Origin: Musa acuminata AAA Group
Taxonomy: Eukaryota > Streptophyta > Magnoliopsida > Zingiberales > Musaceae
NCBI RefSeq assembly: GCF_036884655.1
Contig: NC_088327.1
Span: 11,108,501-11,172,500, forward strand
Direction: 5' to 3'
Length of the DNA stretch: 64,000 bases
Part shown: positions 28,401 through 40,100 of the stretch, in pieces
Numbering within the stretch: position 1 is the first letter of the stretch
Layout: each line of letters begins with the position of its first letter
Made by a program: the position numbers and the translations under genes
The notes under the pieces: generated by a model
Database searches by the model: none
What the model was told of the DNA's origin: nothing
The model's input: the letters and a program-made list of their open reading frames with translations, nothing else

Positions 28401-29242
28401 GTTTATATTCTCCCTATAATACAGTGAATATATTTGCTCTTCGCTCTTGGAGTAGGTTCAAAACCAAACCATGTAAAATCTGTGTCTTATGTCTTCTCTC
28501 TATTCTTCTCAATCTCTTATTATTTAGTTACATGCTCAGAATTATGTTGAGATCCCAGGTTTTTCCTTAACATCAATAATGAACTTAGCTTGAGTGCAAC
28601 AAAAGAGAAAGAACTAGGAAAAGAAAACTGCATCCTCGCCCCTTGAGAATTGTCTTAGATAAAATGTATGCAAAATTCACTGAGACGACATATTCTCTAG
28701 TAGCTAGTATATTTGATACTTAATGGCTTCAATCTTGTGTTTTTCCTGAAAAATTTGAATAATGAGATACTTCAATACCAACAAATATGAACTTGCATCA
28801 AAAGTGCTAAAACCCATCCCATCCCAAAGCAGGGCAATAAGTAAAATACATTATACACGAGTCCTAACTAATCCTTTCTACTGTTTTCTCCTAAAGTAAA
28901 GCAATTTTGAAATCCAAAAGAAATTCAACATAGAATTCAATTGAACAACAATGTAAAGGGAGAGCCTTGCAAAGTAGACTTTTTTGGGTTTATTTATTTA
29001 ATCACATAATTTACAGATTATCGGGGTGTTCTACATAACCTTGGTCATGATTACAAACAAGACTCCAAGAATAGACAACAGTTTGAAGTTTTATGACAAA
29101 AGCACCTCCCTTTTTGGAATCCTCCAAGATCTGCAAAGAAAAGCAATGCATATAGCTTCTGGTTTGGAAAATAACGCAAAATTATTGAAAAGGGCATTGC
29201 TATTTATATGCACAACCATAACAAAAGGAATTGTACGCCACC
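25469..29242. other. Gene-poor region between kinase and DUF1639 gene
   Basis: The left 300 bp is kinase promoter/5' UTR. The rest (about 25.8-29.2 kb) is moderately AT-rich with no frame above about 65 codons until near the DUF1639 gene, and no domain I recognise. The right end should include the minus-strand DUF1639 3' UTR. Confidence 0.45.
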
Positions 29243-30053
29243 TTATTCGACAATTTTGTACGAGTCTGTAGTTATTTCTGACAACAACAACAAGCCAGGG
29301 AAAAGTGACTGCATAAAAATCCATGTAAATGAAAAATTACTGGGGAAGAAAGCACGTAAAGGAATTAAACCATAGCCAAGACTATCAAATCAATCAAAAA
29401 TCAACGAATAAACTTTCGTTCTCCCTGAAAGAATCACTTACATCGAGTTCTCGCTGAACAATCTTAGCCCTTTTCTTTGGCCGCCGAGGGAGTTTCCTGC
29501 CTTTGATGGCGAAAAAATCCTCCTCGATCTCCGGCCGAGAAAGCGAGATCGAGAACTTCCTCGTCTCACCCTTCTCCGATTCATCTGATCGTAGCCTCAT
29601 CGTCTTCACCGGAGAATTAATCTTCTCCATTGCCAGAGCCCGCTCGGTTGGTGCATTACAAGCAGCCCTTCTCGTCCTCAAATTCCAGGGCCTAGTGGCC
29701 TCTGCCCCTGCCGCCGCACAAGAGGTGTCCCTTTCTGCCTCCCGTCCTTCGCTCCCTATCCTTTCCCCCTCCTTCGAATCCCGAAACCCCGGCAACGGCC
29801 TCGGAGGGGAAGATTTCATCTGGGAAGTCCTGTTGTCGCGATCGGCCGATCCGGGAAGTTCGACAGTGGCGCCGCTGGGGAGTTTGGAGCAGCGGAGGAA
29901 GCGCTGGCCACGCCAGCTGAGGGTCGGGAAGGAGAAATTGTGGAGGCGGCGGGGTCGGGAATTTAGCGGCGGAATAGGCGAGGCAGCCGGGCAATCCGCT
30001 ACCGGGCCTCTGGCTGCTCTTGCAATCCCTTCCTTCTCTGCGACTATCATCAT
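29243..30053 (-). CDS. DUF1639 family protein (minus-strand copy, altered C-terminal motif)
   Basis: Two exons: 29442-30053 and 29243-29308; 225 aa. Function of the family is unknown. Conserved parts in order: LHNFSFPTLSW (about residue 37), then after a Ser/Arg-rich linker KFSISLSRPEIEEDFFAI, RRPKKRAKIVQRELD and, in exon 2, LFPG...LSEITTDSYKIVE. The intron lies directly after RELD, as in its neighbour. In this family the end normally reads LFPGxWLSEI; here the Trp is absent and four TTG codons give LFPGLLLLSEI, one residue longer. Start: the tandem ATGs at 30053/30050 (MMIVAEKEG) put the LHNFSFP motif at a normal distance from the N-terminus. The frame stays open up to an ATG at 30176, so a longer form is possible. 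The basic patches suggest a nuclear protein (inference). It is divergent from the DUF1639 gene at 31243. Confidence 0.82.
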
Positions 30054-30699
30054 CGACAGGGTTTCTTCGGCTCGCGATCCAAAGAGCGAGCGAGGCGGAA
30101 GAAAGCAAAACTGGGAGCCTCCTGTCAAAAACGTTAGGATGCGCTCTCGGTTTCTTTCTCGCGGGTTTCCAGACAAACAACCTAATCAAATGGGAAAGAG
30201 CATTAATTGACGCCGACCCGGACCCGACTGCAGACACGAACGAGCACCCTCACTGCAAGCTTGACCAATTGTATCTTGAAACGTGTCGAGGTGTAGGATT
30301 GGGTACGACACTAATAGGTGTCCGTCTTCACTTGATTCTCTGTCCACTGAGACATACCCGCCTTCTGATTCGTAGAGATTCATCAGATCGGTAACACGAG
30401 TAGGAAAAGTGTCGTTTTACTTGTCGTGACCGGCCGATGTGTCGACTCTTTCGACGGCTCTGATTGCCTGGTGGGTACAACGTTTGGTTCGCCGTTCCGT
30501 GAGTCTGGTGAGGGTATAAAAGCTGACCGGACCATTTCGGGTATGAATTCAATTGATTCGCGTACGACTCAAACCCGACCCACTTTATGTCCGTTGAAGA
30601 CAGCCAAAGAGCGAGCCCATCACCATGAAGACAATCCATTGCGATGCGGCAACAAACGGGTAACGTGAGACATGCGGCTTCCTTTTGACGTAGTCTTCA

Positions 30700-30705
30700 C
30701 ACGTG
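30700..30705. promoter_or_regulatory. G-box (CACGTG)
   Basis: Perfect palindromic CACGTG between the divergent DUF1639 genes, 61 bp from a second copy. Confidence 0.5.
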
Positions 30706-30760
30706 CGACACATGCGTTCCCGCCGGCACAGTCCCAAGTCTGGGTTGTATGGAAAACGCT

Positions 30761-30766
30761 CACGTG
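30761..30766. promoter_or_regulatory. G-box (CACGTG), second copy
   Basis: Second CACGTG. Both copies lie in similar context (ACGTG...ACATGCG), and an ACGTGG core follows about 8 bp later. Confidence 0.5.
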
Positions 30767-31065
30767 ACATGCGACGTGGACCACAGTGTCCATTCAAAAC
30801 GAGGAGAGGGAAAGCGCGACGCTGAAATAACAGCAAAACCCCGAAAGCTCGGTGCGTGGCGCAGCACACCCGCATCCTAAAGCTGATTCATTTGGAAATT
30901 TCCACGTCGTTCCATTCTCGAGACGTCGATTAAACGGTAAAATCAATCGTTCCATAGTCCTCGAACAACGATGTGGCAGTTTTCTATTGGGTCGGCCGTG
31001 CTGCGTGTGTCCGAAACCACTTAGCGAAGTTGTAACGATTCCTTCGATATCTTTTTCGTTCCATT

Positions 31066-31070
31066 TATAA
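31066..31070 (+). promoter_or_regulatory. Putative TATA box of the plus-strand DUF1639 gene
   Basis: TTATAACCCC, 177 bp upstream of the ATG at 31243. A CT-rich leader follows, typical of a plant 5' UTR. Confidence 0.45.
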
Positions 31071-31242
31071 CCCCTCTTCGCTTAAGGAACACCGCCCGCT
31101 TCTCCGCCTCTTCCTCCTCTCTCTCTTTCTTCCTTCATCCAATCCTCGACCTAAAACGTCGTACACCTCTTCTTCACACTAGCGGTTTCCGACTCACGGA
31201 GGCCTCCTGCTCTTCCCCTGTGAGAACCTCAAGAGACGGGTC

Positions 31243-32279
31243 ATGTCAACGACTGGGGGGGCCTCCGAATCCACGGTGTATTCGGCGGAGACGGCCAGGA
31301 GGCCGTCGGAGGCTGCCACGTCGTCGACGCATTCTCAGGCGCAGCCCCGGCGATTCGACGTGCCACAGGGGCACCTCCTTCGTAACTTCTCCTTCCCGAT
31401 CTTGAAGACATGTGGGAACCAGCGGGTGCTCCGCTGCATGAGCGTCAACGGAAAGGGCGAGGCCATCGGCGGCGGGGCAGCCTGCCGGACATCCTCCGAG
31501 GCGGTGGGTGGCGGAATATGTGTCCCAGAGTGTGGCGGTGATGACGACGGCGGGATCGAGGAGGTGAGGGAGAAGCTATTGGTTCACCTCCGGAAGGCGG
31601 CGGACCGGATGAAGCTGGTAGTTCCACCACCGATGCCGCCGCCTCCTAAGGGCGGGGATACCCAGGCTGAGCCAGAGAGGGAAGCGGAAGCGGAGCCGTC
31701 GTTGTCAGCTGCGGCTCGGCCTTCGAAGCTGAGGACGAGACGACGGAGATCTAGAGCTCCGGCGGTGTTCGAGATGCAAGCGATTGCGTCGCGACCGGAG
31801 GCCGCAGAGAAGAGGGCGGTGCGGCTGAGGTCGGGGTGCACGGAGCCAAAAGAGCGCACCAAGTTCTCGATTACCCTCACTAGGGAGGAGATCGAGGAGG
31901 ACATCTACGCGGTGACGGGGCACAGGGCTCGCCGGCGGCCCCGAAAGCGCCCCCGCCTCGTCCAGAAAAAGCTCGATGTGAGTCCTTTTTGTTCTCTGCA
32001 TCATTTCGTTGCCTAATTCAATAACCTAATTTCTATTTCGTCGAAGAATCCGGTTTTGTTTCTTTCGTTGTTGATGTTTTATCATCGTCCATAGATTCAA
32101 AAAAGCATCTTTTTCTTCCCTTCTGCTTTTCTCCGAAATAGTAGACAAGAAACGATTCTTTCTTTCCTTATGATACAAGGATTAGAATTTTATGTGATTT
32201 TTTGGGTTCGTACCAGTTGTTGTTCCCCGGTTCATGGTTGTCAGAGATCACCCTCGACACATACAAGGTCCCCGATTAG
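31243..32279 (+). CDS. DUF1639 family protein (plus-strand copy)
   Basis: Two exons: 31243-31977 and 32217-32279; 265 aa. Family function unknown. N-terminus Ser/Thr/Ala-rich, then LLRNFSFPILKTCGNQRVLRC (about residues 46-66), the family's N-terminal motif. A variable linker follows, including a Pro-rich PPPMPPPPKGG segment and the RTRRRRSR basic patch. The conserved core is KFSITLTREEIEEDIYAV, then RRRPRKRPRLVQKKLD at the exon end. The 63 bp second exon encodes LLFPGSWLSEITLDTYKVPD and stop, the canonical C-terminal motif with its Trp. Donor (GAT|GTGAGT) and acceptor (ACCAG|TTG) are clean. The GC-rich first exon is typical of monocots. It lies head to head with the other DUF1639 gene; intron position and flanking motif order match, so they are paralogues. 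A longer frame reading into the intron is an artefact. Confidence 0.9.
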
Positions 32280-34190
32280 AGGCAAGGTCATCTCTGCTGA
32301 TGTCAGTCCTTCTTCCCTTCTCCGCTCCGCCGAGGACGCTATCTTAGTCATTAATCCCTCGTCGCCGTTGATTGATCTCTAAATTCTCCTACTTCCATCG
32401 CTCCAATACATTGCAGCAGCAGAGCTCTTTTACAGTTGTTCTTTCGGTAAGAGCCGACTTCTATTCAACTGGTCTTTTTTAGTACTTCTCATTGTTCGCT
32501 GCCGTTGGTGTACTTCGAAGCAATCATTCATTAGCGCCCATATCTTTGTTACAGAAGTAGAGAGATTCATCGTGTATTTATCTGATTGCTGCTTCGATTT
32601 CCATTGCTGATGGATAAAGTAGTGATACTAAACGGATTAAACAGCAAGCAGTCATCTTGTAAGAAGAAGGATGATGATGAGAATGAGAACAATGAAGAAG
32701 GAAAAAGCGTGGTTGCGGGATGGATCATGGTCAACGATTTGCTCTCGTGTCGCGGTCATCTCCTGTGCCGCACAGGACACCATGGTGCAGCAGGCACTCG
32801 GAATCGTGAGCGGGTACGGAAGCTTCGCGGACGGTTTGATCCAGATCTCGCAGAGGAGGTTCGGTGCAGGAGGGACTCGATCCCGTTCCGTATCGAGACC
32901 GGCTCCTGACGCGGCGGCCACGGATTGGTTGGAAACTTGTTGGACGTCCGGTTGTTTCTTGGGCTGGCAAAGGCTTTGGGTCGTGAATGAGTTCGATTCA
33001 TTGGCCGCTGTATTTTAGGTCACATTCTTGTAATTATTTTAGCTGACGTAATACTATTTCTAATTTTTTACTTGATTTTATTGAATAATATGATAAATCA
33101 TTTTCATACGAGCCTCTTTCCATCGCGAGGGAGTTCGATTATTGAATAACACCGATTATTTCGTAACCGTTCATTAGGCGAAATTTTCGGTCCTATTAGT
33201 ACTCATTTCAAATCCTGTCCGTCCATATGGGTCATTGGTCAGTCAACGGGTTGGATGGCATGCTTAATTTAAAATATTTAAATATATAAAAAATTACATA
33301 ATATAAATATTAAATAAAATTTTAAATTATATAGAATGGGGTAAAAAAAATAATAATATCAACTAAATACCATAGACATAAACTTTTATCCTGATTAAAT
33401 AACATGCAACAATACATAGGAAATAATTATATCAATCCAATCCAAAATAAATTGTTCAATTATATAAAATAAATAATTTATCTTACATAATTATTGTGAT
33501 TTAACTAACAAGCACGTGCAAAATTTAAGACATCAAATCAAAATAAATATTTTTAAAAATTATAAAAAGGGTATTCGATAATTTAATTTTCGAGGAATTT
33601 ATTCTTGTTGTGTTTGTGGGATGAACAAAGGGAGAATAGATGAAGATAATAATATATACGAAAGGAGAGATCGAGAGAGCACACAAAAGAGAAAAATGAT
33701 TGCATTTTAGATTACAATATTAACATAGATAATAAAAAAATATAAAGATGTTTAAATAATCTTAGTTATATGTACAAAATCAGATTAATTTTAGTTAATC
33801 CAATTGATTCACACAGGTCATTCCAAAACCGACGATGCCAATCAATTTATTTCGACTTCTTAACACAGCTGATCATATTTCGGTTCTCGATTTTTCGATT
33901 CAACCATTTGATAACCAGACACCATACCCGTTAACAAATCCAAAGTTGAGTTCCGCGGCGTCCGTGGATATTCGGACCCGGGTTTCACGTTTTCAGACCC
34001 GTTTCTTGTCCTGTCCCCGACCATCTCTGCTTTCGAAGTCGACGTTCGTTCGATGCTTTCTCTTCGGATATTGTCGGGTTTCAACTCCTCCATATCAAGT
34101 TCGGATCCATTATTAGAATCCGAATCCGCTATGCACCTCAGACTGAGCTCGGCTTGAGTCGGGCCGCATCTTCGAACCCCAACGACAAAA
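32280..34190. other. Intergenic region with one unrecognised GC-richer frame
   Basis: The first few hundred bases are probable DUF1639 3' UTR. Between about 32.65 and 33.02 kb a GC-richer stretch is open in two plus-strand frames (107 and 115 codons) and one minus frame, none with a domain I can name. From 33.24 to 33.83 kb it is very AT-rich and may be transposon-derived. From 33.9 kb composition rises toward the EAF1 leader. Confidence 0.4.
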
Positions 34191-35869
34191 CTGTCCGGTC
34201 GAACCAATTACGCAATCCTCTTACATCTCCTCCCAGTCTTCCCCTTCCCTACCTTCGCCTTCGTTCCCCCTTTCGACTTCGATTGCGAACCCTAATAAGC
34301 CTCGATCCCAAGAACCCTAAGTGCCCTCTGCCTGCTCGGTCTCCTCCGGCGATTCCTCGGATTCCACCCCCGGATAGCGAAGTCCTATTATCCATCTTGC
34401 CCACTGTTGGCGCTTCCTCCCCTTCCTTCCCGCGTCGAGCCCTAACCGTGTCTCTAGCTATAGCCGTAGCCTTAATCCCCCCCTTCGTTCGTCCTCCGGG
34501 AAGCTCATTCTTCCCCGATTACCCTTCCCCGATCATTTTCAGGTTTTTCTCCTTCGTGAGCTGTACTTGACGTCGGGGAACGGCGCTTCTCTTCTCCCTC
34601 CGCCTACGAGGACGACTTACGCCTGTACTCTTGCAGGGGCCCTCTCATTTCTATTGAATTGTTGCTCTTTTGGTGTGCTGAACGACTTGGTGCTCTTCAT
34701 TTTGCCTGCAAAGGTCCTTCCCGGCTCTGCTGTGATTTCCGGACGCAAATAATTTTGTTTTGAAGTACTAATTTCTGAAGTTTACTCGTTAGGATTGAGA
34801 TTTTTTTATCAGGCACGATATGAATTAGCTTGTTTTGCATGGAAAGTCGTATCTTAAAGAGACTTACTTAAACGCCTTAGTTTTGTTCTAATATGGGGAA
34901 ATCAATATATATTGGAGACATCAAGAAAAAGAACATATCTGTTTGAAACCTCGCTGATGGAAGTGTACCAAGGAATCAAATTTTGCTATCTCAGGTTTCC
35001 ATGTCAAATGGTACAGTATTTTGTCTCTGTGTTCGCACATGCTAGGCACATTTTTACCAAATTCTAGAATACAGGAGTAACTGTGTTCATGGAACTAACA
35101 AGAAAAGCAGCCCATGGCTTGGTTGGTCTTATATGCACTTTGTGACTGACAGGTCCGTAGCTGCACCTAAATCTTGCAATCTGTCTTCTTTTTTATTTTT
35201 TCGTTTAGGGGGAATTTTTTAGATGTACCAGTTATAGAAGGTGAGCCAAGTAGGATTGTGGTGTGAGAAGAGGTTTGTGAAGATCTAAGAAAACTTTATT
35301 TGAAATTTTAAAAAGAGATATGATGGCTTTTGGCTTAACTAGTCATGCTGCTATCAGCCTAGCTCAATAAGGAAAAAATATTCAGGTGTATGACTGCATA
35401 TGGTTGGTAGTTGGAACTGTATAGGACATTGTTGTATTCTATTCTTTTCATGTTAAGAGGAAAACTACTTTCAAGTTTCTTTTTTATAGTGTAAATGTGG
35501 GTTTACATTCTTGTGCAGCCTTTAATTTCTTTTCAGGTTGCTAGGAGTTATTTATCTTCTCTTGTAAGTGGCCAACATATCATGCAGAAGTAAGCGCATG
35601 CCACATAAGATGTGACATTTTCTCTCCTTGATTCGGCAACTCAGCTCTGCCATTCTTGTCAGCTTTTAAGGTCTAATTACATCTCACTGTTTGGCACGTG
35701 TTAGGCTTAATCCGAATCTGTTCACTTGCATTTTTATTGGTTCATGGTTATTTCCATAATTATACTTCCTTTTCCCTTAGTGACACACAGATTCAAGTCA
35801 ATCCTGATATGACGATGTTTTTGATGACCCAGAACCTGTCCCGAGTAGACAGTCAGGGGTTCTTACAGG

Positions 35870-36265
35870 GTTCTCAATTTCGATGTGTATCGCTCGGTAC
35901 GGACGGTATGTATCGGTCCGAGAGGATATTGGTATGCGGACCACCCTCTATCGGGTGGTACCATTGTTTTGACCTCGTATCGGGTGATACAAGGTCTCGA
36001 GCGGTAACGATCGAAATCCGGTGCATACCGACTAGTATGCCTCGGTACTGATTTGTACACATTGGATTTTTTTCATTATTGAGGTGTATCAGTCAGTATG
36101 CCTCGGATTTCGATCGTTATTGACACTTACCAGTCGGTACGCCTTAGTATTTTTGGATCGTTACCTCTAGGTATTTTTGGAGGTTTTTCGGCTCTTTTTG
36201 GGTGTACCAACGGTACATTATGCCTCAGTTCGTACCGTACCATACCGAGCAGGGCTTGATACACC
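35870..36265. repeat. Dispersed repeat rich in GGTA/TACC words
   Basis: A block full of short partial inverted and direct repeats built on CGGTAC, GGTATG, TATCGG and GATCG words. Its composition differs from the surrounding AT-rich intron. Fainter, decayed sequence of the same flavour occurs near 40.43-40.60, 42.2-42.3 and 48.93-49.03 kb in other EAF1 introns. Probably an interspersed element; family unknown. Confidence 0.45.
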
Positions 36266-36344
36266 AGTATAGATCAAAATTCCTTGGGTTATTATATGAT
36301 TACCTTGGTCTCTATCTGCTAAGTTCTTGCTGTGCACTTCCAGA

Positions 36345-36470
36345 AGAGACTAAATAGATGCCATATGGGTCTCCTCAATTATTTCATTATTTATTGTTGG
36401 GGCGTCAGAGACTAAATAGATGCCATATGAGTCTCAATTAATTATTTCACTATTTGTTGTTGAAGGCGTC
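36345..36470. repeat. 62 bp tandem duplication in the EAF1 5' intron
   Basis: Two copies (36345-36406 and 36407-36470) share AGAGACTAAATAGATGCCAT and end in GGCGTC, with a few differences. Confidence 0.8.
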
Positions 36471-37119
36471 TGATGTTAAATAAAATGGTACAGGGTGTTA
36501 ATTGATCTTCCCTTTTCGGCAGATGGACTTTTCATATGTCGACCATTAATTGACTGTTTTGTTCAATGGTAATTCTATAGTTCATTTTGGATGATTGGTG
36601 CACTTAATATTAATTGGTATATAGCTGTGATGATATGAGTTGGAATAATAAAGGGCAGATGTCAAAGGAGGAAACTAGAAAATTTGAAGTAACTATGATT
36701 ACCTTTTTGATATTTGGTACTATAATGATCTGCATAACTTTTTGATCTGGAATGGAAATTACGTAGTTCTTTATAACTCATTAGGCTGTGTCTAGCTTTT
36801 GTGGCTTGTGCAGTTATATCAAACATTACAGTGAACTTTGTAGTAGTGTATAAGACAGTTACAATTGTGGCTAAGATTCTTCTGGATATAAATGTTGCTC
36901 TTCATTTCTTGTAGTTATTTGATTAAATATTTAAATCTATGGCATTCTGTTCTTTTTTTATTTCTTTTGCATGTGATTTCTGCAATTTCATTTATTTTGC
37001 ACTTTTGGCATGCGAGTTTTGACTGTATTCCTCTTTTGGCTTGCAGAACTTGTGCAAATGTCTGAACTAGTTATGGATCTATTCCTTTACTGATGTGTCA
37101 AGAAACTTGACATTCAGGT

Positions 37120-40100
37120 ATGCATGGGCTTAGCCCAGGGTTGTCTCTTCCGGTAAATGCAGAGATCAAGCCCATGGGTGGTGTTGTAGATTGTGGACTT
37201 GGTGTAGATTCCAAAACTTCACCACGTCGTGCAGCAATTGAGAAGGCACAGGCTGATCTGCAGTATGTTGATAATGACACGATCCTGTATGCTGATTACA
37301 GTTTTTAGTTTCTAAGGGTTAAATTTTTTAATGTGCTTATTACAGGCAAGAATTTGGCATACGTGAAGAGCGGAAAAAGGAGTTGGAATTCCTTGAGAAA
37401 GTATTTCCACATCAATATTTTAATGATCTATCATGCTGATTTATTGATTTAATTTTGACTTTCAATATTTTCTTAATGTTGTCAAACCCTTCTGATTAAT
37501 GTAGGGGGGGAATCCATTGGATTTTAAATTTATTCATGCAGCTTCAATCAGTGTACAATCTACTTCTCTTACAGATCAAGTTGCTGAGCCATATGTTACC
37601 AGGTTTTGTTCATTTATCTATTTAAGTTGTTTTAGATGTGTGTTTAGTATTAAACATAAAAATTTCATATCTGCCTCTATTTCCATTCTTCTCTTTTTCC
37701 GGTTTTGCTCGACAGTGAAGCTAAAGGTAGCTTTACCTTGGCTGCTTCACCACATGGAGAGTCAGTTGAAAGCAGTGGGAGACCTGGTGGTTCTGTCGGT
37801 CGTGAGCCTAACATCGGAGACAATTTATTACTCTTGAATAGAGAAAACAACAAATTGCATGGAGAGAAAAATGCTAAACATAGAAGTAAAAGAGGTAGTA
37901 TTTCTCATTTAGAACAATCTTCTCATGTTGATGGTTGTCATAATGCAAAAGATACGGAGGACTCTGTTATTTTTCGTCTTGGAGCTAAAAGCCAGGCATA
38001 TGCGCGGCGTAATAGATCAAGAACAGGTCGTGATTGTACCAATTTAGGTTTGACTGATTCCGGTTCTCGACATGGCAATAGAGCTTCCATTACGTCTTCC
38101 TACACACCTAGTCCTAGGGGTACAAAAGGGTCTTTATTAGAGTTACAAGCACAAAACCATGCTGCTTCTTCCATTTCAAACCCAAAGGCAGCAAATCCAG
38201 ATGGTGCTGTTGTACCAGAGGCTTTAGCTCCTGATGATCAAGTGGATATGCAGCTAGACATGATGCAACACAATGACACATGTCCTGACACAGTAATGGA
38301 TGGATCGCCCCAAGGGGTAGAAGAAGTTAAAATTACTGAAAATCTGCAGGGAAGTGACTCCTATAATCAACATTCATCTCTTGCTGAGAAAGCTACCAAT
38401 GGTACCTCCTCTCAGTTGTGTGATATTATCAGGAAGGATGATTTTCTTTCAGTTGATTTAATTTCTGCCCCTCTTGAGGCTAACAAAAGTAAGGAAGTCA
38501 CATGTGGTGCTGAAAATGACAATGGATGTGGTGTAACAGATAAATCAATAACCAGTTTGGATGAGGATGATCTGTGTCATAAAATTTCTGTTGCAGACAA
38601 TATCAATCAAAACTTGGATGTGGATATCACAGAAAATTTTTTTTGTGCAAATGGCACTTGTGACATTCATGAAAATACAGATGGCGGTCAGTCTTTGATG
38701 CCGAGGACAACTGATGGTAGTTCAGGAGGAGACTTAAAACAGACATCTGAAGCGACCACATCTGTGCCAGATAACAGGTCTTTAAAAGAAGAGCTAACTA
38801 ATGCCGATGACCCCACTAATCCTAATGATGCATCTAGGTTTCAATTAAACTTCAGCAACTCAGTTGTTCAGTTGAAAGATGATGGATGTGACAGCAGAAC
38901 TGAGGCTCAAATTGAAGTTTTGCCTGTTACCAACTCTGAACCTGTGAAACTGAATGGTGAAATCAGTTGTGAGCCAGAAAAGAAAATCGATAATAATTTA
39001 GCTGATTCAAATTGCATCAAAACAAGCTTATTGTTGTCCTCAACTTCTGGCTCTCAAGAAGCTGTCCTGATAAAAAGGAGTTCTACATCTACCTCTGAGA
39101 TTCAGACTTCCACTGCAGGTCACAAAAAGGCACATGAAGATGCTATATTGAAAGAGGCCAGATTAATAGAGGTTCGTATCTAGTCATTTGTATGGAATAT
39201 GTAAGATACATGAGATATTCTAACTAGAAAACTCCTATACATTTTATTTCTCAGGCACGGTTCAAAAGTGCTGGGGAGCTGTCTTCTGATAGTAAATATT
39301 TCGAGAAGCAACAAAAATGTCACTGGGATTTTGTGCTTGAGGAAATGACATGGATGGCAAATGATTTCATGCAGGTTTGATACAAACTCTCCATACAGTG
39401 TTTTATTGTGTTTTCTTTCTTTTATTCTATAGACGCAAATATACAACAAAAGGCACATGTTTAGATGTTTTGAGTAGTGCATTTTATTGAGTTCATTCTT
39501 ACACTATTACCTAAACTTTTGGTTTTAAGGATTCTTGAACTCATTGTATATAAACAGGAGAGATTGTGGAAGACTGCAGCTGCTTCACAAGTTTCTCGAT
39601 TGATTGCTTCTTGTGGTCGAGGAAAATTTGACCAGCTAAACATATTGCGCGTGCAAAGAAACGTGGCTAGAAGTCTAGCCAAGGCAGTTATGCACTTCTG
39701 GCATGCAGCTGAGGCTCTCCGTATGGGCGACACTACACCTAATGCAATCCATCATGAATGCAAATTATATAGGCTCAGTTCATCAAATTTCATGGTGGCT
39801 GAAATGGAGAGAGACCAGGTTGGAGATTTGGTACTAGACATTGTTATGTAGGTCATTTCATGGTTATGCAAATGGATTGTGATAAAGCTATTTTTCTGAA
39901 TATGTTTCTCTTTTCTTTTATTCAATCCTGCAATCTTTCTTTTTTGAATTTCTTTTTTGGGTGTTTTTTATGAATTTATTTGACTAGACATGAAATGCTT
40001 CATGCTTCTACTTCTAACATCATGTCATCATCATGTTACAGAAGCTGGTTCAAGTCATTATCACTTTTAGTCAAGTTATACTTCGTAACTTGGTTTCATG

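Larger units (their letters stand above)
30054..31242. promoter_or_regulatory. Putative bidirectional promoter of the DUF1639 pair
   Basis: The 1.19 kb between the two start codons has no conserved coding frame beyond the possible extended N-terminus of the minus gene. It holds two perfect G-boxes (30700-30705 and 30761-30766), further ACGT cores such as GCGACGTGG just after the second, and a TATA-like TATAA at 31066-31070 on the plus strand. ACGT clusters of this kind are often bound by bZIP or bHLH factors and linked to ABA or light. No binding data. Confidence 0.5.
34191..37117 (+). other. Probable 5' UTR exon and first intron of the EAF1 gene
   Basis: A CT-rich stretch around 34.2-34.6 kb, with AACCCTAATAAGCC, resembles a plant leader. 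The coding exon begins right after an acceptor ending at 37117 (CATTCAG|GT ATG), so a 5' UTR intron of about 2.4 kb is likely. Its donor cannot be fixed. Several ATGs in the leader open upstream frames (138 codons at 34154, 61 at 34567), which could reduce translation if transcribed. The intron contains a dispersed repeat (35.87-36.26 kb) and a 62 bp tandem duplication. Confidence 0.45.

Noticed and set aside
29503..30210. 235-codon plus-strand frame
   Set aside because: It is antisense to exon 1 of the minus-strand DUF1639 gene, which carries the conserved family motifs; GC-rich exons often leave long antisense frames.
32586..33018. Overlapping plus-strand frames of 107 and 115 codons, one ending in a segment loosely recalling an FLZ zinc finger start
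   Set aside because: The FLZ cysteine pattern is absent and three frames are open at once, so composition explains it; no gene called.
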